From Streptomyces syringium (GTDB lineage Bacteria; Actinomycetota; Actinomycetes; Streptomycetales; Streptomycetaceae): 64,000 bases of DNA. Both the position numbers and the translations under genes were made by a program. The notes under the pieces were generated by a model. That model saw only the letters and a list, made by a program, of their open reading frames with translations. It was not told where the DNA came from and ran no database searches. Shown here one piece after another: positions 1 to 8,416 of the stretch (position 1 is its first letter; each line of letters starts with the position of its first letter). The stretch is taken from NCBI RefSeq assembly GCF_017876625.1, contig NZ_JAGIOH010000001.1:7089501-7153500 (forward strand), written 5' to 3'.

Positions 1-2
1 AG

Positions 3-614
3 CTGGAGGCCGACGCCGTGGGCATCACGCTGATCACCGACGGTGAGCTGCGTGTGGTGGCCTGCGCCACCGACGAGCGCGCCGCCCGCCTGGAGGACTG
101 CCAGCTCATCGCGGGCGAAGGACCCTGCACCGAGGCGTTCCTCCAGGACACCTGGGTCGAGGAGCCCGCCCTGCACTGCCCGCCCAGCCGGTGGCCGGCC
201 TTCACCCAGTGCGCCGCCGACGTCGGGATCGGTGCCGTCGCCGCACTCCCGCTGTCCATCGGCGACCTGCGGATCGGCGTCCTGGACCTGTACCGCACCC
301 GCTCGTCACCGCTGACCGGCGACCAACGGAACCGGGCCTTCGCCTACGCCCGCATTCTGGCCGTACTCGTCCTGGATGAGCACCCCCACCTCCTGACCAT
401 GGGGACCCACGCGTCACAGCCCGGACCGCAGGGGTACCCGCCCACCGTCCACCAGGCCGCCGGCATGCTCGCCGCTCGCACCGGTCTCACCACGGACGAC
501 GCCCTCGCCCGCCTGCGCGCCCATGCCTACAGCAACGGCCTTCCCCTACTGGAGACCGCCGACCACGTGATCAGCGGCCGGTCCCTCGACCCGGAAGAAG
601 ACGCCACTCCCTGA
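3..614 (+). CDS. GAF and ANTAR domain protein, 5' end missing
   Basis: The frame is open from the window edge, so the true start lies upstream; the GTG at 18 is internal. The first 120 or so residues look like the end of a GAF sensor domain (GEGPCTEAF, then IGAVAALPL and IGVLDLYR strands). The last 60 residues fit an ANTAR RNA-binding domain (HQAAGMLAARTGL, then LRAHAYSNG). ANTAR proteins act as antiterminators that bind paired hairpins in nascent RNA, and the GAF domain usually senses a small ligand. Streptomyces carries many such orphan proteins, so the target RNA cannot be predicted. Family assignment is fairly sure; function is inferred from the family. Confidence 0.82.
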   Translation: MEADAVGITLITDGELRVVACATDERAARLEDCQLIAGEGPCTEAFLQDTWVEEPALHCPPSRWPAFTQCAADVGIGAVAALPLSIGDLRIGVLDLYRTRSSPLTGDQRNRAFAYARILAVLVLDEHPHLLTMGTHASQPGPQGYPPTVHQAAGMLAARTGLTTDDALARLRAHAYSNGLPLLETADHVISGRSLDPEEDATP

Positions 615-742
615 CGTCCTGGAGAGCCCGGCGCCGGCCCGGCACCCGGCCCGTCGGCATGGAGGGGTGAGGGCGCCCGGGTGGAGACCGGGAGGGTTCC
701 TCAGGCCTCACCTCGGCCTCACCGGAGCGGACGCCCTCATGA

Positions 743-777
743 CGAAAGGCCACCACGGTGTGCGTGGCGGCCTTTCG
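743..777 (-). terminator. hairpin downstream of tRNA-Trp
   Basis: The arms CGAAAGGCCACCAC and GTGGCGGCCTTTCG pair with one mismatch around a short loop. It lies about 48 bases past the 3' end of the minus-strand tRNA and also past the plus-strand ANTAR gene, so it could stop transcription from either side. Confidence 0.6.
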
Positions 778-824
778 CGATGCGGAAATGCAGGTCAGAG
801 GCAGCAAGCCTGAGTGACCGTCAG

Positions 825-898
825 CAGGGGCGACAGGATTCGAACCTGCGACTAGCGGGTTTGGAGTCCGCTGCTCTGGCCAGCTGAGCTACGCCCCT
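825..898 (-). tRNA. tRNA-Trp (CCA anticodon)
   Basis: Read on the minus strand, the 7-bp acceptor stem AGGGGCG/CGCCCCT is perfect and is followed by a D arm (AGCTC...GAGC). The anticodon loop CTCCAAA carries anticodon CCA, and the T arm contains GGTTCGAATCC. The discriminator base is G and no CCA tail is encoded. The anticodon stem has one A-C mismatch next to the loop. This is an ordinary bacterial tRNA-Trp. tRNA genes are common integration sites, but I see no element beside it. Confidence 0.95.
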
Positions 899-963
899 TC
901 GGCGTGGTGATCACTCTGCCATGGGCAGGGCGTCCGCCGCCAGCCGATTATCCGTGGCGATGG

Positions 964-1494
964 TCACCGTCGCCCCTCGGCGAGGTCCTTCACCCCGTTC
1001 AGCGTGGCCTCGATGCCCGAGCGCAGGTCCTTCAGCCGGGCCGCGACGATGGCCTCCTCCGCCTCCGGCTTGCCCTCGATCGCGAGGCTGACCCCGGAGC
1101 GGGCCGGGCCCAGTTCCGCGGACTGCCGCACGAGGGTGCCGCCCGCCTCGGGGGTGAGTTCGAACCGCCAGGTGGCCAGCCGTCCGGCCGGGCCGGTCAC
1201 GGGTTCCCCGAACCGGCCGTCGGCATCCGTGACCGCCCAGCCGAACAGCCGCTCGTCGGTCAGCTCGACCACATGGGAGACGGTCCGCCAGTCGCCGACC
1301 AGGGGGTGACGGTTGTATCCCGCGAACCGTGCCCCCAACGTGGCCCCGGTGGCGCCGTCCAGCCACTCCACGCGCTGGAGTTCGGGGCTGAGCCGCGCGG
1401 GCAGGTGGATGTCGGTCACCAGCGCCCAGACCTCGGACGGGGGCGCGTCGATGTGGATGTCGCTGTGAACAGTGGGGCCGTCCGCGTAGCGCAC
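964..1494 (-). CDS. SRPBCC (START-like) family protein
   Basis: A 176-residue protein with the SRPBCC pattern: an early IHIDAPPSEVWALVTDI strand-helix, a central GTRF-like turn (GARFAGYNRH), a strand ending in WRFELTPEAGGTLVRQSAELGP, and a long C-terminal helix. SRPBCC domains form a hydrophobic ligand pocket; bacterial members include polyketide cyclases and many proteins with unknown ligands. I chose GTG at 1494 because GAGGT sits just upstream; the frame stays open to a TTG at 1509. It stands alone, divergent from the small gene at 1751. Nothing shows its ligand. Confidence 0.8.
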   Translation of the reverse strand: MRYADGPTVHSDIHIDAPPSEVWALVTDIHLPARLSPELQRVEWLDGATGATLGARFAGYNRHPLVGDWRTVSHVVELTDERLFGWAVTDADGRFGEPVTGPAGRLATWRFELTPEAGGTLVRQSAELGPARSGVSLAIEGKPEAEEAIVAARLKDLRSGIEATLNGVKDLAEGRR

Positions 1495-1750
1495 GTGGGT
1501 ACCTCGCAAGAAAGACGGGTCAGGGTGTCAGTGCGGCCGGCCGATCGGGCCGTACCGCCTCACCCGGTCAAGTCTGGCCCCGTGAGGGCGCGACGGGATG
1601 AATTGGTGATACACGTAACACGCGGGGGCCACCTGGCCCGCCGGTCAACCGGCGCCCACTTCTGTGGGGTTGGCGAGCAGCGGCCCGACGGCAGTCGGCC
1701 GGCTCCACCGCACGTACACACACGGTCCTCCGGTGGGGGAAACTGCACCG

Positions 1751-2017
1751 GTGAGCACAACGACACCTCAGCCCTCGCCCCGTACCGCCCTCGGACGCGG
1801 CGTCAGCACCCTGATCCCCGGCCCCGCCGCGTCGTCGGGCGAGCAGGCCGCCGCCGCCCTCGCCGCGCTGCGGACCGCGACCGTGCACGTCGGAGTGCTC
1901 CAGGCCGCCGCCGTCCTGCTGGGCGAACTGGCCCGCACCGGCGAGGACGAGACCACGCGGGAGACCGCGGCGACCACCGCGGCCCTGATCGAACAGGCGA
2001 TGCGTACGGCGGAGTGA
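1751..2017 (+). CDS. small hypothetical protein, 88 residues
   Basis: The GTG start is preceded by GGGGGA with suitable spacing. The protein has a Pro/Thr-rich N terminus followed by an Ala-rich helical region, and ends in IEQAMRTAE. I do not recognise the family. The third-position G/C bias fits a real Streptomyces gene. The 1495-1750 gap holds the divergent promoters of this gene and the SRPBCC gene, but I see no clear -10/-35 pair there. Confidence 0.5.
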   Translation: MSTTTPQPSPRTALGRGVSTLIPGPAASSGEQAAAALAALRTATVHVGVLQAAAVLLGELARTGEDETTRETAATTAALIEQAMRTAE

Positions 2018-2129
2018 CCGACCGGGGCGGTGGGGAACAGCCGCCCGGGATTCAAATGGAGTTCACCGCTCCGTCCGGTATCGAACGTAGCTTCGCCGCG
2101 ACGTTGTCGTCTCCGGAAGGCTCCTTCCC

Positions 2130-3179
2130 ATGAGGCCCCTGGCCACCTCCGTACGTCTGCGCGCCGCCTCGGCCGCCCTGGCCCTCGCGACCGGGGCACT
2201 GCTCTGGCAGTCCACCGGCCCCGCGCAGGCCGCCGCCCCCGGCCGCTTCCCGGTGACCGCCACCGTGGAGACCGCCCCGGTGTCGCACAGCGGTGACGCG
2301 GCCGACGACCCGGCGATCTGGGTCCACCCCACCGACCCGTCCCGGTCCGTGATCGTCACCACCGACAAGAAGGGCGCGCTGGAGGTGCTCGACCTCTCCG
2401 GCAACCGCATCCAGCGGATCAACGGCGACCACGGCAACAACGTCGACCTGCGGGGAGACATCGTGGTCTCCGCCGACGACGAGGCCGCGAACGGTGCCGG
2501 CGCGATGCACATCTACCGCATCGACCCGGCCACGCGGAAGCTGACGCACCTCAAGGACGTCGCCACCGAGGTCACCGCGCACGGCATCTGCCTTTACACC
2601 TCGCCCACCAGCGGCAAGCTGTACGCCTACCCCAACTCCACCTCCGGCCGGGTCGAGCAGTGGGAGCTCGCGGTGCGCGGCGACGAGGTCAGTGCCACCT
2701 CCGTCCGCCTCTTCGACGCCGGTTCCGCCGTCGAGGGCTGCTACGCCGACGAGAAGACCGGCAGGCTCTACCTCGGCGAGGAGGACGTCGGCGTGTGGGT
2801 CTACGGCGCCGAGCCCACCGCCGGCACCACGCGCACCAAGCTCGACTCCACCGGCTCCGGCGGCCATCTGACCGCCGACGCCGAGGGCATCACCGCCGCC
2901 GGCCGCTACCTCATCGTCTCCTCGCAGGGCAGCAACGACTTCGCCGTCTACGACCGGACCGGCGGCGGCTACCTCGGCCGCTTCGCCGTCACCAAGGGTA
3001 CGGCCGCCGACGGCTGCGAGGACACCGACGGCATCGACGCCACCGCCGCACCCCTCGGCGCGAAATTCCCCGGCGGGGTCTTCGTCTGCCAGGACGGCAC
3101 CAACTCCGCCCCCGGAACCAGCGGTAACCAGAACTTCAAGCTCGTCCCGTTCGAACGGATCTCCGCCGTCCTCGGCTGA
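2130..3179 (+). CDS. secreted beta-propeller phytase
   Basis: A 349-residue protein with a Sec signal peptide (Arg-containing N region, Ala/Leu core, cleavage near residues 34-36). The mature part carries beta-propeller phytase features: DDPAIWVHPTDPSRSVIVTTDKK near the start, then NNVDLRGD, a GCYADEKTGRLYLGEEDVGVW segment, TADAEGIT, YLIVSSQGSNDFAVY and the late DTDGID motif. These calcium-dependent enzymes release phosphate from phytate (3-phytase family, about 350 residues, so the length is right). AAGG lies upstream of the ATG. It is monocistronic: a strong hairpin follows at once. Such genes often answer to phosphate starvation, but I did not identify PHO boxes. Confidence 0.9.
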   Translation: MRPLATSVRLRAASAALALATGALLWQSTGPAQAAAPGRFPVTATVETAPVSHSGDAADDPAIWVHPTDPSRSVIVTTDKKGALEVLDLSGNRIQRINGDHGNNVDLRGDIVVSADDEAANGAGAMHIYRIDPATRKLTHLKDVATEVTAHGICLYTSPTSGKLYAYPNSTSGRVEQWELAVRGDEVSATSVRLFDAGSAVEGCYADEKTGRLYLGEEDVGVWVYGAEPTAGTTRTKLDSTGSGGHLTADAEGITAAGRYLIVSSQGSNDFAVYDRTGGGYLGRFAVTKGTAADGCEDTDGIDATAAPLGAKFPGGVFVCQDGTNSAPGTSGNQNFKLVPFERISAVLG

Positions 3180-3198
3180 CGGACCGCACACGCACCAC

Positions 3199-3232
3199 GG
3201 GTGCCCGGACGACGCACGTCGTCCGGGCACCC
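3199..3232 (+). terminator. terminator after the phytase gene
   Basis: A perfect 15-bp inverted repeat (GGGTGCCCGGACGAC and its complement) around a GCAC loop, followed shortly by TTT. It is one of the best terminators in the window. Confidence 0.85.
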
Positions 3233-3394
3233 GCGCGTTTGTCAACACGCCTTTGTATGTGACTTTTTCGGCCGCCTCGGCCGATTCCCCGTGGTGGCCG
3301 GTCTTGCTACGTTCGTTCAGCCCCCGTGACCCGGTGCCCCGAGCACGTCCGCACGAAGGCCCGCGACAGGGCCCGTACGAAGGCAAGGAAGCCC

Positions 3395-4186
3395 ATGACC
3401 ACAGCGCCACTGCGGGCACCGGACACGTCCGGAGCCGGATCCGGATCCGGGAACGCACCGGAACCGGGTCCCCTCGACCAGGCCGCCCCCTTCATGCCCT
3501 TCGCCCCCTTCGTCCCCTTCGTTCAATTCGGCCCGGACCTCCTCGCGACCGCGCTGGCCGAGGTCCCCGGGGACGGTGTCACGGAGTTCACCGACTCCTG
3601 GCACGACCTGCCGGCCGACGCCCACCTGGGCACCGCCACGCCCTACCGCTTCCGCCGCTACGGGTCCTTCCGGCTGCTGCCCGACCGGCTCGAGAAACTG
3701 CCGCACACCGCCTTCTTCCAGGACAGAACCGTCAACAAGGTGAACGGCGGGGTGAACCGCATGTTCGCCCCGCTCGACGACTCGGTGGCCTCCGGTGCCG
3801 CGCTGCGCACGGTCGTCCGCACCCTCTTCGACAGGCTCCCCGGCCCCCGCACCGGCATCGACACCTGCGGGGTGCACCAGATACGCATCACCGCCACCGA
3901 GGACGCCGAGGGCCACCCCGCCCCCGAGGGCGTCCACCAGGACGGCCACAGCTACGTCGCCCAGGTGCTGATCCGCCGCGAGGACGTCGAGGGCGCCGAG
4001 TCCAGCCTCTACGACCTCGGCCGGCGCCGCATCCACCACGCGCTGCTCACCACCCCCCTGGAGACCATCGTCCTCGACGACCGGCGCGTCCTGCACGGCG
4101 TCTCCCCGGTCCGGCCCGCGTCAGGGGCCCGCACCGGCGTGCGCGACATGCTGCTCGTCGACTTCTTCCCCGGCTCCACCGGCTGA
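3395..4186 (+). CDS. 2OG-Fe dioxygenase family protein
   Basis: A 263-residue protein resembling the 2OG-Fe dioxygenase family that includes free amino-acid hydroxylases such as the L-isoleucine 4-hydroxylases. The iron site is visible: HQDGHSYVAQVLI gives the His-x-Asp pair, and VLHGVSPV supplies the distal His, with a following Arg as candidate co-substrate ligand. I chose ATG 3395 because AAGGAAG precedes it; an in-frame GTG at 3326 would add 23 basic residues that look like non-coding sequence. It is flanked by terminators and stands alone. The substrate is unknown; a free amino acid is a reasonable guess from the family. Confidence 0.78.
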   Translation: MTTAPLRAPDTSGAGSGSGNAPEPGPLDQAAPFMPFAPFVPFVQFGPDLLATALAEVPGDGVTEFTDSWHDLPADAHLGTATPYRFRRYGSFRLLPDRLEKLPHTAFFQDRTVNKVNGGVNRMFAPLDDSVASGAALRTVVRTLFDRLPGPRTGIDTCGVHQIRITATEDAEGHPAPEGVHQDGHSYVAQVLIRREDVEGAESSLYDLGRRRIHHALLTTPLETIVLDDRRVLHGVSPVRPASGARTGVRDMLLVDFFPGSTG

Positions 4187-4321
4187 CCGCCGCGCGGGGG
4201 CGCGCGACCGGGCGCCGGGCGCGGTGACGAGGGCATTCACGGGGCCGGCGCCACCCGGGCGCGACTGGGTCCCGCAGGCCGGAGATGGCAGACTGTCCGC
4301 CGACCTGGAGGAGGACCCCGT

Positions 4322-5413
4322 ATGTCGATGACCGGCCAGCTGCGCAAAGCGGTACGGCTGAGGCACCGCCGCACCGCGGTGGACCTCAGCCATCCGGCAC
4401 GCTCACCGCTCGGATCCGCCGTCGTCAACTGCGCGGTCTACATCGGCGGCATCCGGCAGGAGGACGACTGCCCCGCCGAGGAAGCGATCAAGCACGTGCG
4501 CAAGGCGGGCGACGGCTTCGTCTGGATCGGACTGCACGAGCCCACCGTGGAGGAGTTCGCCGACATCGCCACGCTGTTCGGCCTCCACCCGCTGGCGGTC
4601 GAGGACGCCGTCCACGCCCACCAGCGACCCAAGCTGGAGAGCTACAACGACACGCTCTTCACCGTCTTCAAGACCGTCTGCTACGTCGACCACGACAAGC
4701 TGACCGCGACGAGCGAAGTGGTCGGCACCGGGGAGACCATGGTCTTCACCGGCCATGACTTCGTCGTCACCGTCCGGCACGGCGGGCACGGCTCCCTCGG
4801 CCCGCTGCGCGAGCAGCTGGAGTCCGCCCCCGAACTGCTCGCGAAGGGCCCCGCCGCCGTCCTGCACGCCATCGCGGACCACACGGTCGACGACTACCTC
4901 GCCGTCGTCGACTCCGTGCAGAGCGACATCGACGACGTCGAGGCCGAGGTCTTCGCCAGCGACAGCGGCCCCGCCGATGCGGGCCGGATCTACCAGCTCA
5001 AGCGCGAACTCCTGGAATTCCGGCGTGCCGTGATACCGCTGGACCGACCGCTGCGGGAGCTGTCCACCCGGCCGTACCCCGTGGTCGACCAGGAACTGCG
5101 GACGTACTTCCGCGACGTCGCCGACCACCTGGCCCGGGTCGCCGAGCAGATCATCGCCCTCGACGATCTGATCAACTCCATCCTGCAGGCCCACCTCGCC
5201 CAGGTCACCGTCGCGCAGAACGAGGACATGCGCCGGATCAGCGCCTGGGTCGCGATCGTCGCCGTGCCCACGATGGTCTGCGGGATCTACGGCATGAACT
5301 TCGACCACATGCCGGAGCTGCGCTGGACCTACGGCTACCCGCTCATCCTCACCGTCATCGCCGTCGCCTGCTTCACCATCCACCGAGGCTTCCGCCGCAA
5401 CGGCTGGCTGTAA
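4322..5413 (+). CDS. corA: CorA-type magnesium/cobalt channel
   Basis: A 363-residue protein of normal CorA length. The large N-terminal cytoplasmic domain ends in a long helix, followed by two C-terminal transmembrane helices. The signature YGMNF loop comes between them (GIYGMNFDHMPEL), and the C terminus is basic (RRNGWL), as in the family. CorA pentamers pass Mg2+ down the membrane potential and close when cytoplasmic Mg2+ is high. GGAGGAGG precedes the ATG. I see no Mg-sensing leader in the 135-base upstream gap, which is too short for a typical M-box. The gene appears monocistronic. Confidence 0.93.
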   Translation: MSMTGQLRKAVRLRHRRTAVDLSHPARSPLGSAVVNCAVYIGGIRQEDDCPAEEAIKHVRKAGDGFVWIGLHEPTVEEFADIATLFGLHPLAVEDAVHAHQRPKLESYNDTLFTVFKTVCYVDHDKLTATSEVVGTGETMVFTGHDFVVTVRHGGHGSLGPLREQLESAPELLAKGPAAVLHAIADHTVDDYLAVVDSVQSDIDDVEAEVFASDSGPADAGRIYQLKRELLEFRRAVIPLDRPLRELSTRPYPVVDQELRTYFRDVADHLARVAEQIIALDDLINSILQAHLAQVTVAQNEDMRRISAWVAIVAVPTMVCGIYGMNFDHMPELRWTYGYPLILTVIAVACFTIHRGFRRNGWL

Positions 5414-5463
5414 CGCCGACGACCCCGCCCGGCCCGTAAATCACTGGCCAACGCGGGTCGGCG
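5414..5463 (+). terminator. possible terminator after corA
   Basis: The arms CGCCGACGACCCCGC and GCGGGTCGGCG pair imperfectly around a long loop straight after the corA stop codon. No T-run follows. Confidence 0.4.
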
Positions 5464-5481
5464 TACCTCATGGTGATCGTC

Positions 5482-6105
5482 ATGCACGAACCGAACCACC
5501 GGATCCGCGCGCTCCACACGGACTCCACGATCACCGTCTACCAGGCCTACACCCCCGCGATCGGTGTTCCCGCGGCGCGCGAGGGACGCTTCCCCGCCGT
5601 ATGGAAGCGGGACCGGATGACCTGGATCAAGCCCTCTTTCCTGTGGATGATGTACCGCTGCGGCTGGGGCGCGAAGGAGGGACAGGAGACGGTTCTCGCC
5701 GTCGAGATCACCCGTGAGGGTTTCGAGTGGGCGCTCCGGCACGCCGCCCTGTCGCACTACGAGCGCGGCGTGCACCCCGACAGGGACACCTGGCGGCGCG
5801 AGCTGCGCCGGGCGCCGACACGGGTGCAGTGGGACCCGGAGCGCGATCTGCGCCTGGCCGCGCTGCCGTACCGCTCCCTCCAGCTCGGGCTGTCGGGCGA
5901 GGCCGCGCGACGCTATGCCGACGAGTGGACGGTCGCCATCACCGATGTGACCCCGCTCGCGCACGAGGTGCACGCGCTCGTGCGCGGCGGTGACCTGGCG
6001 ACGGCGTCCCGGCTGCTGCCCGAGGAGCGTCCGTACCCGGCCGGGGACGAGCTGCTGGCCCATCTGCGGGCGCAGCCGCGGCCCGGGGCGGGCGGGGACG
6101 CCTAG
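5482..6105 (+). CDS. DUF4291 domain protein
   Basis: A 207-residue protein matching the DUF4291 pattern: an N-terminal HRIRALHTDSTITVYQAY, then VWKRDRMTWIKPSFLWMMYRCGW, then the ERDLRLAALPYRSLQLGL block. The family is widespread in actinobacteria and has no settled function. The ATG at 5482 fits the family's usual N terminus (M-x-EP); an ATG at 5470 would add MVIV. It ends three bases before the stop codon of the convergent DUF1737 gene, with no room for a terminator. Confidence 0.85.
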   Translation: MHEPNHRIRALHTDSTITVYQAYTPAIGVPAAREGRFPAVWKRDRMTWIKPSFLWMMYRCGWGAKEGQETVLAVEITREGFEWALRHAALSHYERGVHPDRDTWRRELRRAPTRVQWDPERDLRLAALPYRSLQLGLSGEAARRYADEWTVAITDVTPLAHEVHALVRGGDLATASRLLPEERPYPAGDELLAHLRAQPRPGAGGDA

Positions 6106-6108
6106 TCC

Positions 6109-6294
6109 CTACGACCGTGTGGGCCAGACCAGCGCCTGGGCGACGATGACGCTCTCACCGTTGAAGGTGACGGCAGGGCCTTCGTGCAGTTCGTAGCCAA
6201 GACCGATCGCTTCGCTCACGCGCCGGCAGAACGTGGCGTCGTCCGGTCCGGTCAGGACGCGGTAGACGGGCAATCCGTCTGGTGGTGTGCTCAT
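6109..6294 (-). CDS. DUF1737 domain protein, 61 residues
   Basis: A short cytoplasmic protein built around YRVLTGPDDATFCRRVSEAIGLGYELH and VTFNGESVIVAQALVW, the usual DUF1737 layout. Members are about 60 residues long, so it is complete. The family function is unknown. CTCCTCATGAG overlaps the start region on the coding strand. It lies downstream of the serine hydrolase in the same direction, 95 bases away, and could be co-transcribed with that operon. Confidence 0.75.
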   Translation of the reverse strand: MSTPPDGLPVYRVLTGPDDATFCRRVSEAIGLGYELHEGPAVTFNGESVIVAQALVWPTRS

Positions 6295-6389
6295 GAGGAG
6301 AGGATCCCAGACGCCCGTGCCCATCGGGGCGGCGGCCGGCATGGCTCGAAGCCGATTGCTCCCGGCCACAGGTCCGGCCGGTCGGGGCG

Positions 6390-7463
6390 TTACGCCGCGG
6401 CTGTGCCGGACACCCCCTGGGGCACCCCGCCGTCCGCCAGCCCGCGCAGCAGCAGGTACGCCTGCTGGACGAAGTCGGCGCGTCGTCCGCAGGTCTGGTT
6501 GACCGCGGCGGTGAAGACCACCCGCGCCTGCGGGCTGAACCCGGCGAACGTGGTGAAGCCGCGGGTGGCGCCGGTGTGAAAGTACAGGTCGTGCCCGGGC
6601 CGCCGCCGGATGTTCCACACGAGGCCGACCCGGTCACCGCCAGGACGTACGGCCAGCCGCGGGCGCACCGCCTCCGCCAAGCCCGTCCGCAGGCTCTCCG
6701 GCAGGCCCGGTCCGGCCTCTTCGGGTGCGAGCAGCGCCTCGGTGTACGCCAGCAGGTCCCGCCCGGTGGACCGTACGGCGCCCGCGGCGGGCATGCCCGG
6801 CAGCGAGATGGGCGGGCGCGGGCGGCCGTGCCAGTAGCCGGTCGCCTGGTCGGGGTCCTGGCCGCAGTCGGTGCGGTGCAGGCCGAGGGGGTGCAGCACT
6901 CGGGCGGCGAGCAGGTCGGGGTACGGGGTACCGGCCGCCCGGGACAGGGCCAGGCCCAGCAGCCCGATGCCGAAGGTCGAGTACCGGACGCGGTGCCCCG
7001 GCCGCGGCCGGGACCGGCGGACCGAGGCGAGCAGTTCGTCGGTGCCGAAGGCGGCGTACGGATCACTGAACCAGCGCGGGCCGGCCCGGAGCAGCAGCGC
7101 GGCGGGAAGCCGCGGCAACCCGGAGGTGTGCGTGGCCAGATGGAGCAGGGTGACGCGGCCGCCGCGCGAACGAGGCGCGGTGCCGGGCGGCAGGAAGCGG
7201 TCGACGGGGGCGTCGTACGCGACCTCGCCGCGCGCGGCCATCTCGGCGAGCAGCAGTCCGGCGAAGGTCTTGCTGATCGATCCGGTCTCGAACCGGGTTT
7301 CGGGACCTGCCGCCGTACGGCCGTCCCCCGCCACCCCCGCGGCGGCGATCACTCGCTGGTCCGCAACCCGCGCCGTGATCACGACCGCCCCGGCGGCGGG
7401 CAGGAGCGGGGCGAGCAGGGCCTGTTCCTCCACTGCCGGGAGGCGCCTCAGCGGAGTGCTCAT
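6390..7463 (-). CDS. serine hydrolase, beta-lactamase (class C/DD-peptidase) fold
   Basis: A 357-residue protein with all three motifs of the family: SISK (nucleophile Ser and Lys), YSTFGIGLLG in the Tyr position, and HTGATRGF as the third motif. No clear signal peptide is visible from the ATG at 7463, so it may act in the cytoplasm, unlike many relatives. The start overlaps the stop of the upstream gene by four bases (ATGA), which ties its translation to that gene. An upstream ATG at 7511 would lie inside the neighbour. Class C-fold enzymes include esterases and D-aminopeptidases as well as beta-lactamases; a peptidase or esterase acting on the operon's peptide product is only an inference. 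Confidence 0.85.
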   Translation of the reverse strand: MSTPLRRLPAVEEQALLAPLLPAAGAVVITARVADQRVIAAAGVAGDGRTAAGPETRFETGSISKTFAGLLLAEMAARGEVAYDAPVDRFLPPGTAPRSRGGRVTLLHLATHTSGLPRLPAALLLRAGPRWFSDPYAAFGTDELLASVRRSRPRPGHRVRYSTFGIGLLGLALSRAAGTPYPDLLAARVLHPLGLHRTDCGQDPDQATGYWHGRPRPPISLPGMPAAGAVRSTGRDLLAYTEALLAPEEAGPGLPESLRTGLAEAVRPRLAVRPGGDRVGLVWNIRRRPGHDLYFHTGATRGFTTFAGFSPQARVVFTAAVNQTCGRRADFVQQAYLLLRGLADGGVPQGVSGTAAA

Positions 7464-8389
7464 GCCGTACGCGCCCGTGTGCCGTCGAGTGTCCGCGAGA
7501 CGGTCAGACACCCGGCCACGGCGGCGACGATCACCGGGTGCTGGTGGTCGAGGAACCGCTGACCGGGATCGTCGTCCACCGGCTCCCCGTCCCGTGGCAC
7601 CAGTCCGTCACCGTGCTGCACGGCGGCCAGCGCCGCCCACGCACCCGGATCGCACCACGGCTCCTCCAGGCAGGCGCCGACGATCAGGAGTTCGCAGAAC
7701 AGATCCCACTGCTCCGCCTCCGCCCAGACGTCCGCCCACACCGGCAGCCAGTTGGCCAAGTAGCGGCCGATGTCCGGCGGGAGATCGCCGGGCCGGGCGC
7801 CCCAGTCGGTGATGTGGAAGACGGCGTGCGTGACGTGGTAGGCAGTCATCCAGTCGATGGCCCATGGCTCCGGGCAGCCGCCGAGCCAGGTGCGCCGGAT
7901 CAGCGCGGACCAGTCCGCCCCGTCGTCCACGCCCACCAGCCGGGCGGCGTTGGCCACCGCGAGCCGTCGGTTGGGCGGCATCTCGGCGGCGCGCAGGGAG
8001 GCCAGAGCGGTGGTGTGACGCAGCAACTGCTCGAAGGCGCCGTGCCGATGCCCGACCCGCACGAAGGGGCCGTAGAGCTCCAGGGCGTCGGTGATCAGCG
8101 TGTGCCGCAGGGTCCGCTCGTACAGCAGGTCCCCGCCGCGGAACTGGCCCCAGGCGAAGTCCACCAGTTCGCGGGCCATGCGCTGCTCGGCCGTGCCGCT
8201 GACCGCCTCCCGCAACACGAGCGAGCCGGCGAGGGCGTGCTCGCCCAGCGGCTTGTACTGGCTGTCCGGGTGGGCGAGGTCCGGCGAGGCGGCGCCCGGC
8301 GGCAGCGCCCCGCGCTCGTGATGGGCGTGGAGCCAGGCCAGCGCCTTGGAGGCGACCTGGTGGGCGGTGGCGGTGACGCTGGACACCAC
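7460..8389 (-). CDS. unassigned 309-residue protein (possibly DUF6895)
   Basis: The protein is mostly helical with many Trp and His residues (ALAWLHAHHERGALPPG, WAIDWMTAYHVTHAVFHITDWG, NWLPVWADVWAEAEQWDLFCELL). From memory it resembles actinobacterial DUF6895 proteins, but I am not sure. The repeated short helices suggest an alpha-alpha toroid-like or helical-repeat fold. GAGGAG precedes the GTG start. It sits 27 bases after the 233-residue gene and overlaps the serine hydrolase by four bases, so the four minus-strand genes form one transcript. I cannot assign a reaction. The conserved-looking His and Trp residues would suit a ligand or metal site. Confidence 0.6.
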   Translation of the reverse strand: MVSSVTATAHQVASKALAWLHAHHERGALPPGAASPDLAHPDSQYKPLGEHALAGSLVLREAVSGTAEQRMARELVDFAWGQFRGGDLLYERTLRHTLITDALELYGPFVRVGHRHGAFEQLLRHTTALASLRAAEMPPNRRLAVANAARLVGVDDGADWSALIRRTWLGGCPEPWAIDWMTAYHVTHAVFHITDWGARPGDLPPDIGRYLANWLPVWADVWAEAEQWDLFCELLIVGACLEEPWCDPGAWAALAAVQHGDGLVPRDGEPVDDDPGQRFLDHQHPVIVAAVAGCLTVSRTLDGTRARTA

Positions 8390-8416
8390 AGGGCTCCTCT
8401 CAGGCGGGTGCGAGTC

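Noticed and set aside
904..2133. Plus-strand open frame of 409 codons
   Set aside because: It covers the reverse of the SRPBCC gene and part of the small gene at 1751 in the wrong frame; composition is Arg/Pro/Gly-rich without motifs.
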